In this document: positions 36,183-45,907 of the stretch, in pieces
Position numbering within the stretch: position 1 is the first letter of the stretch
Layout: the number at the start of each line of letters is the position of its first letter
Source of the DNA: Opimibacter sp041746735
GTDB taxonomy: Bacteria > Bacteroidota > Bacteroidia > Chitinophagales > Saprospiraceae
DNA: 64,000 bases
NCBI GenBank assembly: GCA_041746735.1
Contig: JBGTGP010000040.1
Span: forward strand, 1-64,000
Direction: 5' to 3'
The notes under the pieces: model-generated
The model's database searches: none
Told to the model about the DNA's origin: nothing
What the model saw: the letters and a program-made list of their open reading frames with translations, nothing else
Program-made: the position numbers and the translations under genes

Positions 36183-36464
36183 TTAAAGCACATCCTGCCA
36201 TTCCACCATTTTATCCAGCATACGTTTAGCGAATGGACAAAGAGGAAGCACTTTTATGTTGTGTTCACGGACGTAGAGGACGAGTTCGTGCAATAATTTT
36301 TTTCCGATTTGCTGGCCTTTCAGGGCTTCGTTCACCTCTGTATGATCGATAATCATCCGGTGGTCACCAGCCATGACGTAGGCCATTTCCGCCATTTGCC
36401 TTCCGGATTGCATATAGACGAAAGCGCCTTTCCCTCCAGTTTTTATATGTTCAATTGTACCCAT
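36183..36464 (-). CDS. Small GNAT-like protein (YjdJ/NATD1 family)
   Basis: 93 residues. The pattern AEMAYVMAG, then IDHTEVNEALKGQQIGKKLLHELVLYVREHNIKVLPLCPFAKR matches the short GCN5-related family found in bacteria (YjdJ) and eukaryotes (NATD1). QQIGKKL is the acetyl-CoA loop and the CPFA segment is typical. The substrate is unknown. It is read upstream of the hydroxylase on the same strand, with a 128-bp gap, and downstream of an alpha/beta hydrolase gene. Confidence 0.85.
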   Translation of the reverse strand: MGTIEHIKTGGKGAFVYMQSGRQMAEMAYVMAGDHRMIIDHTEVNEALKGQQIGKKLLHELVLYVREHNIKVLPLCPFAKRMLDKMVEWQDVL

Positions 36465-36495
36465 TCAAAGTGCCTTTTAAGTATGACCGTAAAAT

Positions 36496-37200
36496 CTAAT
36501 CCACCGACAGAAACGAAATGATGATCTGAGCAAGGGTATCCTGATCTACCGACTCAAATGGATGTTTGAATCCTTCGATACACTCCAGATGTCCGGCTGG
36601 CAGCATGTTAGCCACCCATGCGGATTCTTCTTGTGAGACCATGTGATCCTGAGTTCCGATGCAGATCAATGCCGGGTGTGGAATGTATTTAAAATCATCC
36701 TCCGTCATCGCGGCTCCATTGCCCAATGCCGTCATCATGTTGGCTGTTTGCCGCATGACCTGTTTCCAGTCCTGCGGAGCATGGCGGTAGTGAAGGGTCG
36801 TAGCAAAGGCCGGTATTTTCTGCTCAATAATTTCAGGATCCATCATCCGGACATCCCGGGCAGCCGATTCAGGCGTCCAATCAAACCTGGTTCCCAGGGT
36901 GATGATTTTTTCTACCCGTTCCGGGTGCTCCAAAGCCAGTTGAAGAGCCACATATCCCCCCATGCTATATCCAAAAATATCCACTCGATCCAGTTCGTTC
37001 AGATCCATAAAGGTCAGCGTATCATGAACAAAAAGTTTGATGGAAAACTTTTCCGGAACAAGTTGTCCGCCATGTCCAGAAAAATTGAACATATAGAATA
37101 TCGGCTGGCCGGCCATTTTCTCTTGCAGCGGGCCCCATTGATCCTTGCAGCCCAGGGCGCCATGTAAAAGCAGCAGCGGGTTTTTCATCATGATTGCCAA
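36496..37200 (-). CDS. Alpha/beta hydrolase
   Basis: 234 residues. The oxyanion segment LLLHGALGCKDQW, the nucleophile elbow GYSMGGYVALQLA and the late His in GFKHPFES define the fold and triad (Ser, an Asp near CIGTQDHMV, His). No lid or specificity motif lets me name a substrate; esterase or lactonase activity is typical. There is no signal peptide. It lies 31 bp upstream of the small GNAT gene on the same strand. Confidence 0.88.
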   Translation of the reverse strand: MAIMMKNPLLLLHGALGCKDQWGPLQEKMAGQPIFYMFNFSGHGGQLVPEKFSIKLFVHDTLTFMDLNELDRVDIFGYSMGGYVALQLALEHPERVEKIITLGTRFDWTPESAARDVRMMDPEIIEQKIPAFATTLHYRHAPQDWKQVMRQTANMMTALGNGAAMTEDDFKYIPHPALICIGTQDHMVSQEESAWVANMLPAGHLECIEGFKHPFESVDQDTLAQIIISFLSVD

Positions 37201-37416
37201 TCATAATTATAAGATGTATGAGCCACATAACCTCCTATTCTCCCAGGCCCTGATCGATTGGGGGATAGTCTTTGAAAAGCCATGCTCAGGTAGAATAATC
37301 GTTTGGAATTCAAGAAGTAGAACGCGGGTTTGATCCATGCTTCAAGGGAATCCATCATCGTTACGATTAACGGGTGGAATGAATGGAATAGCGGGATCAT
37401 ACAGGAGGTCCGTTTT

Positions 37417-38265
37417 CTATTCCGCTGTGGGTTCTTTCCCATCGCGGGTGAACTCCGCATCGGCATAATGAATGACCCGTTGCGGAAAGGGGATATAGAT
37501 TTCATTTTGGTTCAGCGCGGAAAAAATGGCGACACGCAGTTGGCTTTTGATATTTTCCACCCGGAATACTTCACTGCACCAAAACATAACCGTGATCTCA
37601 ATGGAGGAATCCCCGAAAGCGGTCAGGCGAATGGAGGGTTCCGGTTTCCGGCTCACAGACGGATGAGCCAGTGTGACCTCTTTGAGTAGTTTCATCACTG
37701 TGGGAATATCCTCTTTATAAGCCAGAAAGATCTGGATATCAAATCTGGAGGTGAGATGGCTATAGGTCCAGTTGACCACATTCCTTTCTGTGATGACCGA
37801 ATTGGGCAGAATGATAAATTTATCTTCCCGAGTGATGACTGTCGTTGTTCGGAGTTTGATCTCCCTGACCCGGCAAACAATCCCATCCACTTCGATGATA
37901 TCATTGACTTTTATCGTGCCGTCAAAAAGGATGACAATGCCTGAAATAAAATCTTTGAAAAGGTGCTGCAAGCCAAAGCCGAGACCCACCAGGAGCGCGG
38001 CAGATCCCACAAAAAGAACGGCAAGGTTAAAGCCAAGCGCGGTGATGCCGAGCAGGATCACCAGGATGGTAATGGTGTATCGGATCAATTGCAGAATCGA
38101 ATATTTAGCCCCTGCATCGATTCGTTTGTTATTGGTGATGCCTTTGCCCACCGCCATCAGGATAATTTTGGCAGCCACCACGAGGGCTATGACAGCCATT
38201 ACATTATGCACGTGCAGCTCGTATTTGCCGATCTGAAGGAGTTGATATTCCAGTATTTCTTTCAT
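37417..38265 (-). CDS. Small-conductance mechanosensitive channel (MscS family)
   Basis: 282 residues. Three or four membrane helices end in the pore helix AALLVGLGFGLQHLFKDFISGIVIL, followed by the beta domain with VNDIIEVDGIVCRVREIKLRTT and IILPNSVI. This is the MscS core: it opens under membrane tension and releases solutes on hypo-osmotic shock. The length is typical of minimal MscS proteins. The 311-bp region upstream (38266-38576) shows no recognised feature. Confidence 0.92.
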   Translation of the reverse strand: MKEILEYQLLQIGKYELHVHNVMAVIALVVAAKIILMAVGKGITNNKRIDAGAKYSILQLIRYTITILVILLGITALGFNLAVLFVGSAALLVGLGFGLQHLFKDFISGIVILFDGTIKVNDIIEVDGIVCRVREIKLRTTTVITREDKFIILPNSVITERNVVNWTYSHLTSRFDIQIFLAYKEDIPTVMKLLKEVTLAHPSVSRKPEPSIRLTAFGDSSIEITVMFWCSEVFRVENIKSQLRVAIFSALNQNEIYIPFPQRVIHYADAEFTRDGKEPTAE

Positions 38266-38576
38266 GGCCAGGATGTCATTTCCGGTGTGTAAAATATCAG
38301 TTTATACTGACATCATGTTGCAGGGTGCCGATCAGAGCAATCCCTGTGTTATATTTTGGCTCCGGTTCAGGTATTGTAGCCGTAAAATAGGTTAGGTAAA
38401 GAGGTTGTTTTTTAATTGGGATTTGGCAATAGTTCGTACTTTTAAAATCGTAATGGATCATCACACCTCTTATGGATACGTGATATTAGCGTATTCAACC
38501 GGTTCGACTGACCGGGATTACTTTAATATAACAGGAGAATCCGGGTATATCACCCTTTTCTCCGGAAAAGAGGACC

Positions 38577-39227
38577 ATGGAAAAATTACGTTATACCCGT
38601 TTTCTGCTCACCAAAGATGATTTTTACGACAATCCTTTACAAGTGCAGCAGGCAGCACTTCATGCCCAATACTATGAGCCGGAACACGTTACGGGACTCC
38701 GGAGTAACACGGTCTATCATGAGCCCGGGGTGAAATCCAAACTCGAAAAAATATTAGGCATCCGGATCAACCGATGGGATACAGACCCTCTGGAAGAGAA
38801 TGGAGTGTTCTACCAGGGGCTTGCGTCCGGTAAAACAAAGGAGGTCCCCGGTGTTCATTCGGATGAACCCTACAATGATATCACGGTACTGATATATCTC
38901 ACGCCGGATTTACCTGTTGATTGCGGTACCTCCCTTTGGATGCACCGGCAGACAGGGCTGTGTGACCCTCCGATGGCAGGAGATGCCCGCAGGTGTAGAA
39001 TGAAGCTGGGTGTATTGAGAGCACAATTTGAACGGGAGTCAAAACAACGGGAGAAATGGATCGAAACGGACCGCGTGGGATACCGCTTCAACAGGATGGT
39101 GGCCTACCCGTCAGGCGTGCTTCATTCAGCGTCCCGGCATTATGGCGGGCAACTGTTGAATGGCAGATTGTATCAAACCTTTCGAATCGGGGTGGATTGG
39201 AGTACATTCCGTATGACCAAGGCCTGA
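38577..39227 (+). CDS. DUF6445-like protein, probable 2-oxoglutarate/Fe(II) oxygenase fold
   Basis: 216 residues. A metal-binding HxD is visible in VHSDEPYNDITVLIYLT, and a downstream His and Arg in GVLHSASRHYGG and GRLYQTFRI fit the distal His and 2-oxoglutarate Arg of the double-stranded beta-helix oxygenases. This matches proteins I know as DUF6445. The purine run AGAGGA precedes the ATG. The substrate is unknown. The neighbouring 544-residue unknown protein is convergent, with stops 11 bp apart. Confidence 0.7.
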   Translation: MEKLRYTRFLLTKDDFYDNPLQVQQAALHAQYYEPEHVTGLRSNTVYHEPGVKSKLEKILGIRINRWDTDPLEENGVFYQGLASGKTKEVPGVHSDEPYNDITVLIYLTPDLPVDCGTSLWMHRQTGLCDPPMAGDARRCRMKLGVLRAQFERESKQREKWIETDRVGYRFNRMVAYPSGVLHSASRHYGGQLLNGRLYQTFRIGVDWSTFRMTKA

Positions 39228-39237
39228 TCAGAATCTC

Positions 39238-40872
39238 CTATTTTGGGTAGGCCTCCCTACCGGAATAAAACCGGATGATCAGATCCTGATAATCATAGAC
39301 GTTGACTGGTTTAGTTCGAATCATGTCCGCCATACATTGCAGCCTGAACGTATCCGTAATGTTCAGGGCGGATGCCCAAAGAGCGACCTCTGTCAACACC
39401 TGACGTTCGTATGAATCGGATGAAATGTTCTTGCCGGTTTGAGACAAAAAAAGTGCGCTGGAGGTTTCTTCTGCGACAGACCTGTTGCCTCCATAGGTTC
39501 GCTGGATCATTTGGGTGACTTTCTTTGTGATGCTTCCGGTATCTGGCGAAATCCGTTTTCCAAGTCTGAGGCCAAGGCTGCTTCCGGTAAACGCTGTCAG
39601 GGTTTTTCTGGTACTGCGGTAAGATGTATTGGCCGCGATTTTTTGTTCCTCCTTGCCTGCGAATTGACGCAAGACTTTGTCCAAAGGCCTGAATCCCATT
39701 CGGTAGAAAAACCAAAATGCACCGGATTCAATACCCTCAGGGTTGTCAAAACCAAACTGATAAGGTTCGATTTCAATATACTGTAAATGGAATACATGCC
39801 GGAAAACCCGTAGCAGCGAGGCGAGCATAAAAGAAGATTCACCGCTGCGAAAGGTTTCAAATATATTCAGGCCGAAATTGGCCCGGTCACCAAAAACCCA
39901 TGCGCCACCATATGAAGCAGGTAATCCGTTTTTAAAAGCAGTAAACCCGACATAGGATTCTAATGGCAATTGCCGGGCCGGGATCATACTGTAAATGGCT
40001 ATGGAGACGCCCCGGTCCAGGGAGTATAACCGTAAAGAATTTTCATCGAGAAAAGTGGTGGGATCCGTCTCTCTGGCGGTAAGGATCATGGCATTTTGGA
40101 TGACCTGGATGATATCTTTTTTTTCACTTGCAGAACAGGTTGTGGAAGGGGGTAAAGGCATATCGAGTATGTTTTTTACCGATATTTTTTTCTGCAGATC
40201 AGCATGAAAGAAAGGCTGAATCCCGGGCAAGCGGTTATAAAATTTTGAAAATACTTTATCCTTGGGTTGGACCCTCACATAGACATCAAGGCGGTCAAAC
40301 AGGTAGTCTTTGATATAGGGCGTGAGGTCCAGCCTGGATAGTTCATGGACCAGAAAAGGAAGGCATTGCGATTGAGGTACCTGTAATACCTTCAGGAGAT
40401 CCTGATGATCCAGACCGGCCGTGGTTTCGCTTTTTTCCAGGGAGGTGAGTGTCAGACGGAGTATATCATTCACTTGCTGTGCGGGGGCTTCAATGGCTTC
40501 CAGGCTGATGGTGCAATGCGGATACGATAAAAGCCATCGTACTCCGTCATGAGAGAAACGGGTGACAATTGGGGTGAATGGAAGACCTGAGTTTTCAAGA
40601 GCTTTTCCTGTACCGGTCACGGAACGTTTTAGATGCCATGTGATCCGGTTCAGTTCCTTGTCTACCTTTTCCCATTGGTCCGAATCTGCCGGATAGCCCA
40701 GGATAAATAATAACGCTTCTGCATACAGCACGAGATCCTCCTTCTGGCTAAGTTTCATGGCAGAGAGGTGATGCAGAAGCTGGCGTTTGAGGTCAAGCCC
40801 TGTGTCATCAAACTGGCTAAGACAGGATTTCAGTTGCTGAGCCTTTTGCTGGAAGGTGGCCATCATGCGCAT
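39238..40872 (-). CDS. Unknown 544-residue protein with a GNAT-like central-to-late segment
   Basis: No signal peptide or membrane helix. The first 280 residues are helical and I do not recognise them. Residues about 300-410 carry YGGAWVFGDRANFGLNIFET, then RSGESSFMLASLLRVFRHVF and a motif ending GAFWFFYRMGFRP. The last resembles the N..A..FY...GF end of GNAT folds, and the Gly-rich segment with a long helix could stand for the acetyl-CoA loop. This is inference. The final 130 residues are helical. It is cytoplasmic by appearance, with no operon partner. Confidence 0.65.
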   Translation of the reverse strand: MRMMATFQQKAQQLKSCLSQFDDTGLDLKRQLLHHLSAMKLSQKEDLVLYAEALLFILGYPADSDQWEKVDKELNRITWHLKRSVTGTGKALENSGLPFTPIVTRFSHDGVRWLLSYPHCTISLEAIEAPAQQVNDILRLTLTSLEKSETTAGLDHQDLLKVLQVPQSQCLPFLVHELSRLDLTPYIKDYLFDRLDVYVRVQPKDKVFSKFYNRLPGIQPFFHADLQKKISVKNILDMPLPPSTTCSASEKKDIIQVIQNAMILTARETDPTTFLDENSLRLYSLDRGVSIAIYSMIPARQLPLESYVGFTAFKNGLPASYGGAWVFGDRANFGLNIFETFRSGESSFMLASLLRVFRHVFHLQYIEIEPYQFGFDNPEGIESGAFWFFYRMGFRPLDKVLRQFAGKEEQKIAANTSYRSTRKTLTAFTGSSLGLRLGKRISPDTGSITKKVTQMIQRTYGGNRSVAEETSSALFLSQTGKNISSDSYERQVLTEVALWASALNITDTFRLQCMADMIRTKPVNVYDYQDLIIRFYSGREAYPK

Positions 40873-40929
40873 TTAAGGCTGATGAGGTAAGATATCGCTT
40901 TATTCCCCATCGGCCACCGTTTAATTGGG

Positions 40930-40937
40930 TACCTTTG
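40930..40937 (+). promoter_or_regulatory. Candidate Bacteroidota -7 element TACCTTTG
   Basis: TACCTTTG matches TAnnTTTG and ends 15 bp before the PhnA-like gene's ATG at 40953, giving a very short leader. No clear -33 element is visible. Confidence 0.4.
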
Positions 40938-40952
40938 GGCTTATCGTATCAA

Positions 40953-41174
40953 ATGGATAATAAAAACGAAACGAAAGATAATAATGGAAATGTGCTCTCC
41001 GAAGGAGATGCTGTCCATGTTATCAAAGATCTTAAAGTCAAAGGTTTTGGCAAAGATTTGAAACGGGGAACAGTCGTAAAAAATATTCGGTTAACCTCAG
41101 ATGTAAGTGAGATCGAAGGGAAAGTGGACAGCAGTATGCTGGTCCTGAAAACAATGTATGTTAAGAAAAAGTAG
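40953..41174 (+). CDS. PhnA-domain protein
   Basis: 73 residues from the ATG at 40953. The sequence KDNNGNVLSEGDAVHVIKDLKVKG followed by LKRGTVVKNIRL and LVLKTMYVKKK is the C-terminal PhnA domain. The zinc-ribbon half present in the full-length E. coli protein is missing, as in many bacterial short forms. Despite the name it is not a proven phosphonate enzyme. It ends convergently with the GreA/GreB-like gene (9-bp gap). Confidence 0.88.
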   Translation: MDNKNETKDNNGNVLSEGDAVHVIKDLKVKGFGKDLKRGTVVKNIRLTSDVSEIEGKVDSSMLVLKTMYVKKK

Positions 41175-41183
41175 GTTCAGGAA

Positions 41184-41636
41184 TCAATGGATGTCCTCGA
41201 TGGTGTACCGGAGCTTGTTAAATTCAAATGAATCCCCTTTTTTCAATCCCCTCATCAATGCATATAGAGGAGCCTGCTCGGACATACCAAAAACTTTTTG
41301 TCCTTCCACCTCCACATCTTCACTGGAGACGCCAATAAAAAAGGTCCGTTGATCGGTCTTGACAATGGCCCCGCGCTCGACCAGAGCAGCCGGATTGGCG
41401 GGATCAATACCCCGAAGAATACTCATTTCGTATTGCGCGAAATCACGCTCTTTACTTAATACTTCCATAAGCGCCTGCGGTGAGTTGGAACTTTCATCCG
41501 TCTGGCTGGGGGAATCCTTTTGTCCGTAGGTATCCGCCTGACCGTCTTCGATGCGCTGGTCAAAATTGTCAATCAGATTCTGCTGTTTCTTAATGCATGC
41601 CGCCAAAACAGCGGCTTTGGAAATTCTATGGCCCAT
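41184..41636 (-). CDS. GreA/GreB-family protein
   Basis: 150 residues. The C-terminal half (ALVERGAIVKTDQRTFFIGVS, SEQAPLYALMRGLKKGDSFEF) is the GreA/GreB C-terminal FKBP-like domain that docks on RNA polymerase. The N-terminal half is helical, but the acidic coiled-coil tip that restarts backtracked polymerase is not obvious. Bacteroidota carry such short paralogues beside true GreA. Its role may be to bind polymerase without cleavage stimulation, which is inference. Confidence 0.8.
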   Translation of the reverse strand: MGHRISKAAVLAACIKKQQNLIDNFDQRIEDGQADTYGQKDSPSQTDESSNSPQALMEVLSKERDFAQYEMSILRGIDPANPAALVERGAIVKTDQRTFFIGVSSEDVEVEGQKVFGMSEQAPLYALMRGLKKGDSFEFNKLRYTIEDIH

Positions 41637-41845
41637 CGAGAAAGTATTGATTTAGCAGCTAAAGATACGAGACAATCTCATAAGGTTACGATAACAGGAT
41701 TTAATGATCATCACTTGCTGATTTGAAGCCAAGAGAAAGGCTATTCAGTCCTTTTTGAAGAAAAATTCCTGTCCATTTCTTTGGCATTTTGGGAATTAAA
41801 ACAGAAGTTTGTGCGCATAATTTATTTAGACTAATTACAAATAAA

Positions 41846-44095
41846 ATGCAAACCACCTCCTGCCAAGCACAGTTAATATACCCAAAAAATTGGTATAAAT
41901 ATTTGATTATTAGTATATTGTGTTTTAATTTTTCACACCCTGTTCTCAGTCAGGAGACATTTCATATTTCCGATACTTCGCGCGTCTTTGAGATGCCACA
42001 GGTTGAGGTCATAGCCAACCGGGAAGATCGTCTCTTCAGGCACACACCCGGCGTCGCCGTTATCCTACGATCCGGGGATATCCGCGCCTTACAACCCCTC
42101 TCCGGCAATGACGCATTGCGCCGGGTACCCGGACTGCATATCGTTGATGAAGAAGGAGCCGGTCTCCGAATCAATATCGGTGTCAGAGGATTGGATCCGG
42201 ATCGCAGCCGCAATGTCCTGATCCTCGAGGATGGCATCCCCGTCGCGCTCAATCCTTATGGCGAACCTGAAATGTATTTCACTCCCCTGATCGATAAAAT
42301 GGAAGCGGTCGAAGTTCTCAAAGGAAGTGGCCAGTTGCTTTTTGGTCCGCAGACGGTCGGTGGCGTCATCAACTATATCACGCCGGATCCCCCTGAAGGT
42401 GTAACCCATAAGGTCAAGATCTCAGGTGGTCAAAATGGTTTTATGTCCACCCATCTTCGCCATGGCCGGAGTCGGGACAGATTTGGCTATCTCTTTTCTT
42501 TTACGCATAAAAGGGCTGATGCCATGGGTCCCACACGATTCAGCATTGTTGATCTGTCCATGAAAATGAAATGGCAGACCAGCGTCAACTCCAGTATTGG
42601 ACTGAAAGTGGGTGTCTATGATGAGCAATCCAACTCAACCTACATCGGTATTACGCAGGCCATGTATGATCAGGGTGGACAGGATTTTGTCATACTTGCG
42701 CCCGATGATATACTCCCCGTGCGACGGTATCATGCCAGCCTGACGCACAAATGGGATGCATCACCCAGGCTTCAGGTACAGACCACTGCATTTGCTTACA
42801 CCATTTCGCGTAACTGGCGGAGACAAGAGTTTGGTATGACCGCCTACACGCCCAATCAGACCGGTGTGATCTGGGGCGACACGACTATCACCGGAGGGGC
42901 GATCTACATGCGCAATCGAAGTTCCTGGCGAAACCGACAGTTTGAGGTTGCCGGACTTGAATCCAAAATGAACTGGACGCATACGCTCGTGGGGGCAAAC
43001 CATAACTTGCAGGTGGGCGTACGCGCATTGGTGGAGAAGGCGGAGGAACAGTTTATCCAGGGCAATACGGCAGATGCCTTTGGAGGGAATATGCGGGACA
43101 ATGAAGTGCGGAGAGGTTTTGCGGTCAGTCCGTATGTCGTCAATGAGGTCAGGATTTCAGACCGGCTATCTGCCAATCTGGGACTTCGTCTTGAATCGTT
43201 TGAGTACGAGCGTCATATTCGAAGAGGACGATTTACTGTCGGAGGAGTACCCAATACCGTCCGGGATACGAGTGTTCTGACTGAAAGTCACACCTTCGCC
43301 CTGATCCCTGGTGCGGGAATCAACTTCACGCTTTATGACAAGGTCTCCCTATTTGCCGGTGTCCACCGGGGTTTTGCACCGCCTCGCACCAAGGATGCGA
43401 TCACGTCCGACGGCATAGCCCTGGATGTTGAGAAGGAGATCAGCACCAATTATGAGCTTGGCGCCCGGATCGCAATCGGGTCATTTTTTACCTTTCATCC
43501 TGCCATTTTCTTTCTTGATTTTCAAAATCAGATCATACCCTCATCTCAATCGTCCGGAAACCAGAATGCCACGGGTCTGACCAATGGAGGCCGAACCCAA
43601 CATATAGGACTCGAGGCAGATCTACGTTACAATGTCTTAGGCGCATTGGGGACTGATCATGCATTGCTCCTCGGTACCACACTGACGCTGGTTCGTTCCA
43701 GATATGCGGCTGACCGTTTTCTTCGACTCGGTGAGATGCTTGTTAATATTCGAGACAATAAATTGCCATATGCTCCTGCAATGCTGATGAATCATCACAT
43801 TGGATTTACACACCGGAATGGCCTGGGGATACATCTGTATGGGCACTATACGGCAAGTCAGTATTCCGACGAATTGAATACCGTCATCCCCTCCGCTGAT
43901 GGTCTGACCGGACGTATTGATGCACGCTATGTAATGGATGCCACCTTGATCTACCAGCCAGTGAAGGGGGGATGGATCTTTTCGGCTGGATGTAAGAACT
44001 TAACTGGTGAGCGATACATCGTTTCCAGGCGACCCCAAGGCATCAAAGTCGGGTTGTCCCGCTTTATTACAGCAGGGGTAGAGCTTACATTTTGA
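41846..44095 (+). CDS. TonB-dependent outer-membrane receptor (FecA-like)
   Basis: About 749 residues from the ATG at 41846; an earlier frame start at 41789 is unlikely. After the signal peptide (ending near VLSQ) comes a short extension with TonB-box-like MPQVEVIA, then the plug (NDALRRVPGLHIVDEEG, NIGVRGLDPDRSRNVLILEDGIPV, GSGQLLFGPQTVGGVINYITP). A 22-strand barrel ends in a terminal Phe. The plug motifs are closest to iron(III)-dicitrate type receptors. There is no FecR/sigma pair adjacent, so substrate and regulation are unclear. A terminator follows. Confidence 0.92.
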   Translation: MQTTSCQAQLIYPKNWYKYLIISILCFNFSHPVLSQETFHISDTSRVFEMPQVEVIANREDRLFRHTPGVAVILRSGDIRALQPLSGNDALRRVPGLHIVDEEGAGLRINIGVRGLDPDRSRNVLILEDGIPVALNPYGEPEMYFTPLIDKMEAVEVLKGSGQLLFGPQTVGGVINYITPDPPEGVTHKVKISGGQNGFMSTHLRHGRSRDRFGYLFSFTHKRADAMGPTRFSIVDLSMKMKWQTSVNSSIGLKVGVYDEQSNSTYIGITQAMYDQGGQDFVILAPDDILPVRRYHASLTHKWDASPRLQVQTTAFAYTISRNWRRQEFGMTAYTPNQTGVIWGDTTITGGAIYMRNRSSWRNRQFEVAGLESKMNWTHTLVGANHNLQVGVRALVEKAEEQFIQGNTADAFGGNMRDNEVRRGFAVSPYVVNEVRISDRLSANLGLRLESFEYERHIRRGRFTVGGVPNTVRDTSVLTESHTFALIPGAGINFTLYDKVSLFAGVHRGFAPPRTKDAITSDGIALDVEKEISTNYELGARIAIGSFFTFHPAIFFLDFQNQIIPSSQSSGNQNATGLTNGGRTQHIGLEADLRYNVLGALGTDHALLLGTTLTLVRSRYAADRFLRLGEMLVNIRDNKLPYAPAMLMNHHIGFTHRNGLGIHLYGHYTASQYSDELNTVIPSADGLTGRIDARYVMDATLIYQPVKGGWIFSAGCKNLTGERYIVSRRPQGIKVGLSRFITAGVELTF

Positions 44096-44121
44096 GCCCA
44101 CCTTTTTCATGCTCGCAGGTT

Positions 44122-44157
44122 AAAAGGCTCCGAATACTGTTCCGGGGCCTTTTTTAT
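44122..44157 (+). terminator. Rho-independent terminator
   Basis: AAAAGGC-CCG pairs with CGG-GCCTTTT in an interrupted stem, followed by TTTTTTA. It lies about 27 bp after the TonB receptor gene. Confidence 0.75.
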
Positions 44158-44367
44158 GTCCGGATTCTTCGCCGCTTTTTCGTCACTCGTCACCAGAAAT
44201 GGGGATTGAGTTACCTTTTATTTGGAGGCCCCGCAGGTCTACCGGTACCTTTGAGATATCAAAACGAAAAATCATTTCACGGCCTGTTTTTGTGACGTTT
44301 TATTTTCAAAAGCAACATTAAGGTGGGCCGCAAAACTACTCTTCATCACATCTAATAACATTAAATC

Positions 44368-45729
44368 ATGAGACATTTTTTATTTACATTTCTGGCCTTT
44401 ATATTGGCCTTAGGCCAACTGGCCGCACAGAAGACACTGCCACCCAGTATCCAACCCTATGCCGTCCATTGGGGCTATAAGGTGAAGCAATTGCTTCAGG
44501 AGGTCGGCTTTGAGATTCCTGGCCCACACGCCGAGTTTGAGTTAAGGCCTCAACTTGAAAGCCGGTCACCAGGATTTCGGCTGGATTCTACTGTTTCCTT
44601 TTACGGATATAGTCCCTTTGGTAGCCCGGATTCCATCCCCTTGTTCCGGAATATTTATTCCTATCCTTCTCCGGACAAGGAGATCATCGAAGAATCCTAC
44701 CTTAACAACGGTATTTGGATTCCACTGAGTCAATCTACGATCACAAAGGATAATTTGAATCGAATTACCGGAGCAGTTGCACTCCGATATGATGAGGAGG
44801 CAGGCCTATATATTCCGGATTCACGCATTCGGGTCTATCCTCATGGTGCATCACCCGAATTACTCGATTCAATTTGTGTTGAAATATGGGATCTCGATCT
44901 GAATCATTGGAGAAATCACCTGGCCATTTCCAATTCCTTTGATGATCAGGATCGCTTGTTAGAAAGTGAATCGGTCTTTGGTTTGTTTGAGTTTCCGGTC
45001 ATCTTCCGGGAAAAATACCTCTATAACGAAGCGGGGTTGCTGGAGGTGATTGAGTCGTATACGGCCGACGGAGAGGAGGAGTGGCTTGATGGCCGGGAGG
45101 AATATACCTACGAAGATGGTCTTGCCACCGTTGTCACTGCGTTGAGTTCAGATGGATCTGGCGGATTCTTTCCGGTCAGGATGACGGACAATACGTACAA
45201 TGAAAGACGGCTGCTGGAGAAACAAACCATGGCGGAGTGGGATTTTGAGAAGGAGGAATGGTCGCTTACAGTGACGGACACGTATATGTATGACGACGAG
45301 GAGCGTATGGTTGAACACGTCAACATCATCTTTGCCGCACCGGGTTTGATCGACCGGACCCGATATACATACGAGTATTTCCGGGATGAATATCGGGCCA
45401 ATGAAACTTATTATGGATGGGATTCCGGATGGAAGATCCAGGATAGAAAATACTACTACTATAGTAGTCTCGTCGCGTATGAACCGGTAGATCCTGTAAC
45501 AGCCGATGCCATGTTTTTATATCCCAATCCAACTTCGGGTATCGTCCACATCAAACTGGCTGGCAGTCCTACTGTATATGTTTATAGTTTGTCGGGCCAG
45601 TTGGTCCGGCGTGTCCAGATGGCACCGGGAGAGAAAGTCCTAAATCTGACAGGTCTTCAGGCGGGTGTGTACCAGGTGCGGGCGAAGAGTAATGAAGATT
45701 ATTATTCCGGAAAACTAATCATCCAATAA
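44368..45729 (+). CDS. Secreted protein of unknown function with T9SS sorting domain
   Basis: 453 residues. A signal peptide (FTFLAFILALGQLAAQ) precedes a region with four or five YD/RHS-like strand units (NLNRITGA, DQDRLLESESVF, YNEAGLLEVIESYT, YTYEDGLATVV, YNERRLLEKQT), which suggests a beta-rich wrapped fold. The last 75 residues are a type A sorting domain (LYPNPTSGIVHIKL ... LNLTGLQAGVYQVRA). It should be exported by T9SS and anchored or released at the surface. No enzyme motif is seen. Confidence 0.85.
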   Translation: MRHFLFTFLAFILALGQLAAQKTLPPSIQPYAVHWGYKVKQLLQEVGFEIPGPHAEFELRPQLESRSPGFRLDSTVSFYGYSPFGSPDSIPLFRNIYSYPSPDKEIIEESYLNNGIWIPLSQSTITKDNLNRITGAVALRYDEEAGLYIPDSRIRVYPHGASPELLDSICVEIWDLDLNHWRNHLAISNSFDDQDRLLESESVFGLFEFPVIFREKYLYNEAGLLEVIESYTADGEEEWLDGREEYTYEDGLATVVTALSSDGSGGFFPVRMTDNTYNERRLLEKQTMAEWDFEKEEWSLTVTDTYMYDDEERMVEHVNIIFAAPGLIDRTRYTYEYFRDEYRANETYYGWDSGWKIQDRKYYYYSSLVAYEPVDPVTADAMFLYPNPTSGIVHIKLAGSPTVYVYSLSGQLVRRVQMAPGEKVLNLTGLQAGVYQVRAKSNEDYYSGKLIIQ

Positions 45730-45750
45730 TACTATCACCATCCTTTTTAT

Positions 45751-45785
45751 ATCCGGGGCGGTGTCAACACGCCCCGGATTTTTTC
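45751..45785 (+). terminator. Rho-independent terminator
   Basis: Perfect 10-bp G/C-rich stem (ATCCGGGGCG with CGCCCCGGAT), nine-base loop, then TTTTTC. It lies 22 bp after the T9SS protein gene. Confidence 0.9.
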
Positions 45786-45864
45786 GGAATTTTCCAATCG
45801 GAATTCATTTTCAGTCGAATCGAATCAAATACAAATTACATCCATCCGGATATTTCGTAAAGTG

Positions 45865-45872
45865 TAGATTTG
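45865..45872 (+). promoter_or_regulatory. Candidate Bacteroidota -7 element TAGATTTG
   Basis: TAGATTTG is an exact TAnnTTTG match, 35 bp before the LytS-like kinase start at 45908 and after a terminator, a consistent position for a promoter of the kinase/regulator pair. Confidence 0.5.
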
Positions 45873-45907
45873 GTCAGGCATACCATGAATCGTAGTCGGA
45901 TAAACTC

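Noticed and set aside
38405..38620. 71-codon plus-strand frame before the DUF6445-like gene
   Set aside because: It overlaps the better supported start at 38577 and has no recognisable sequence.
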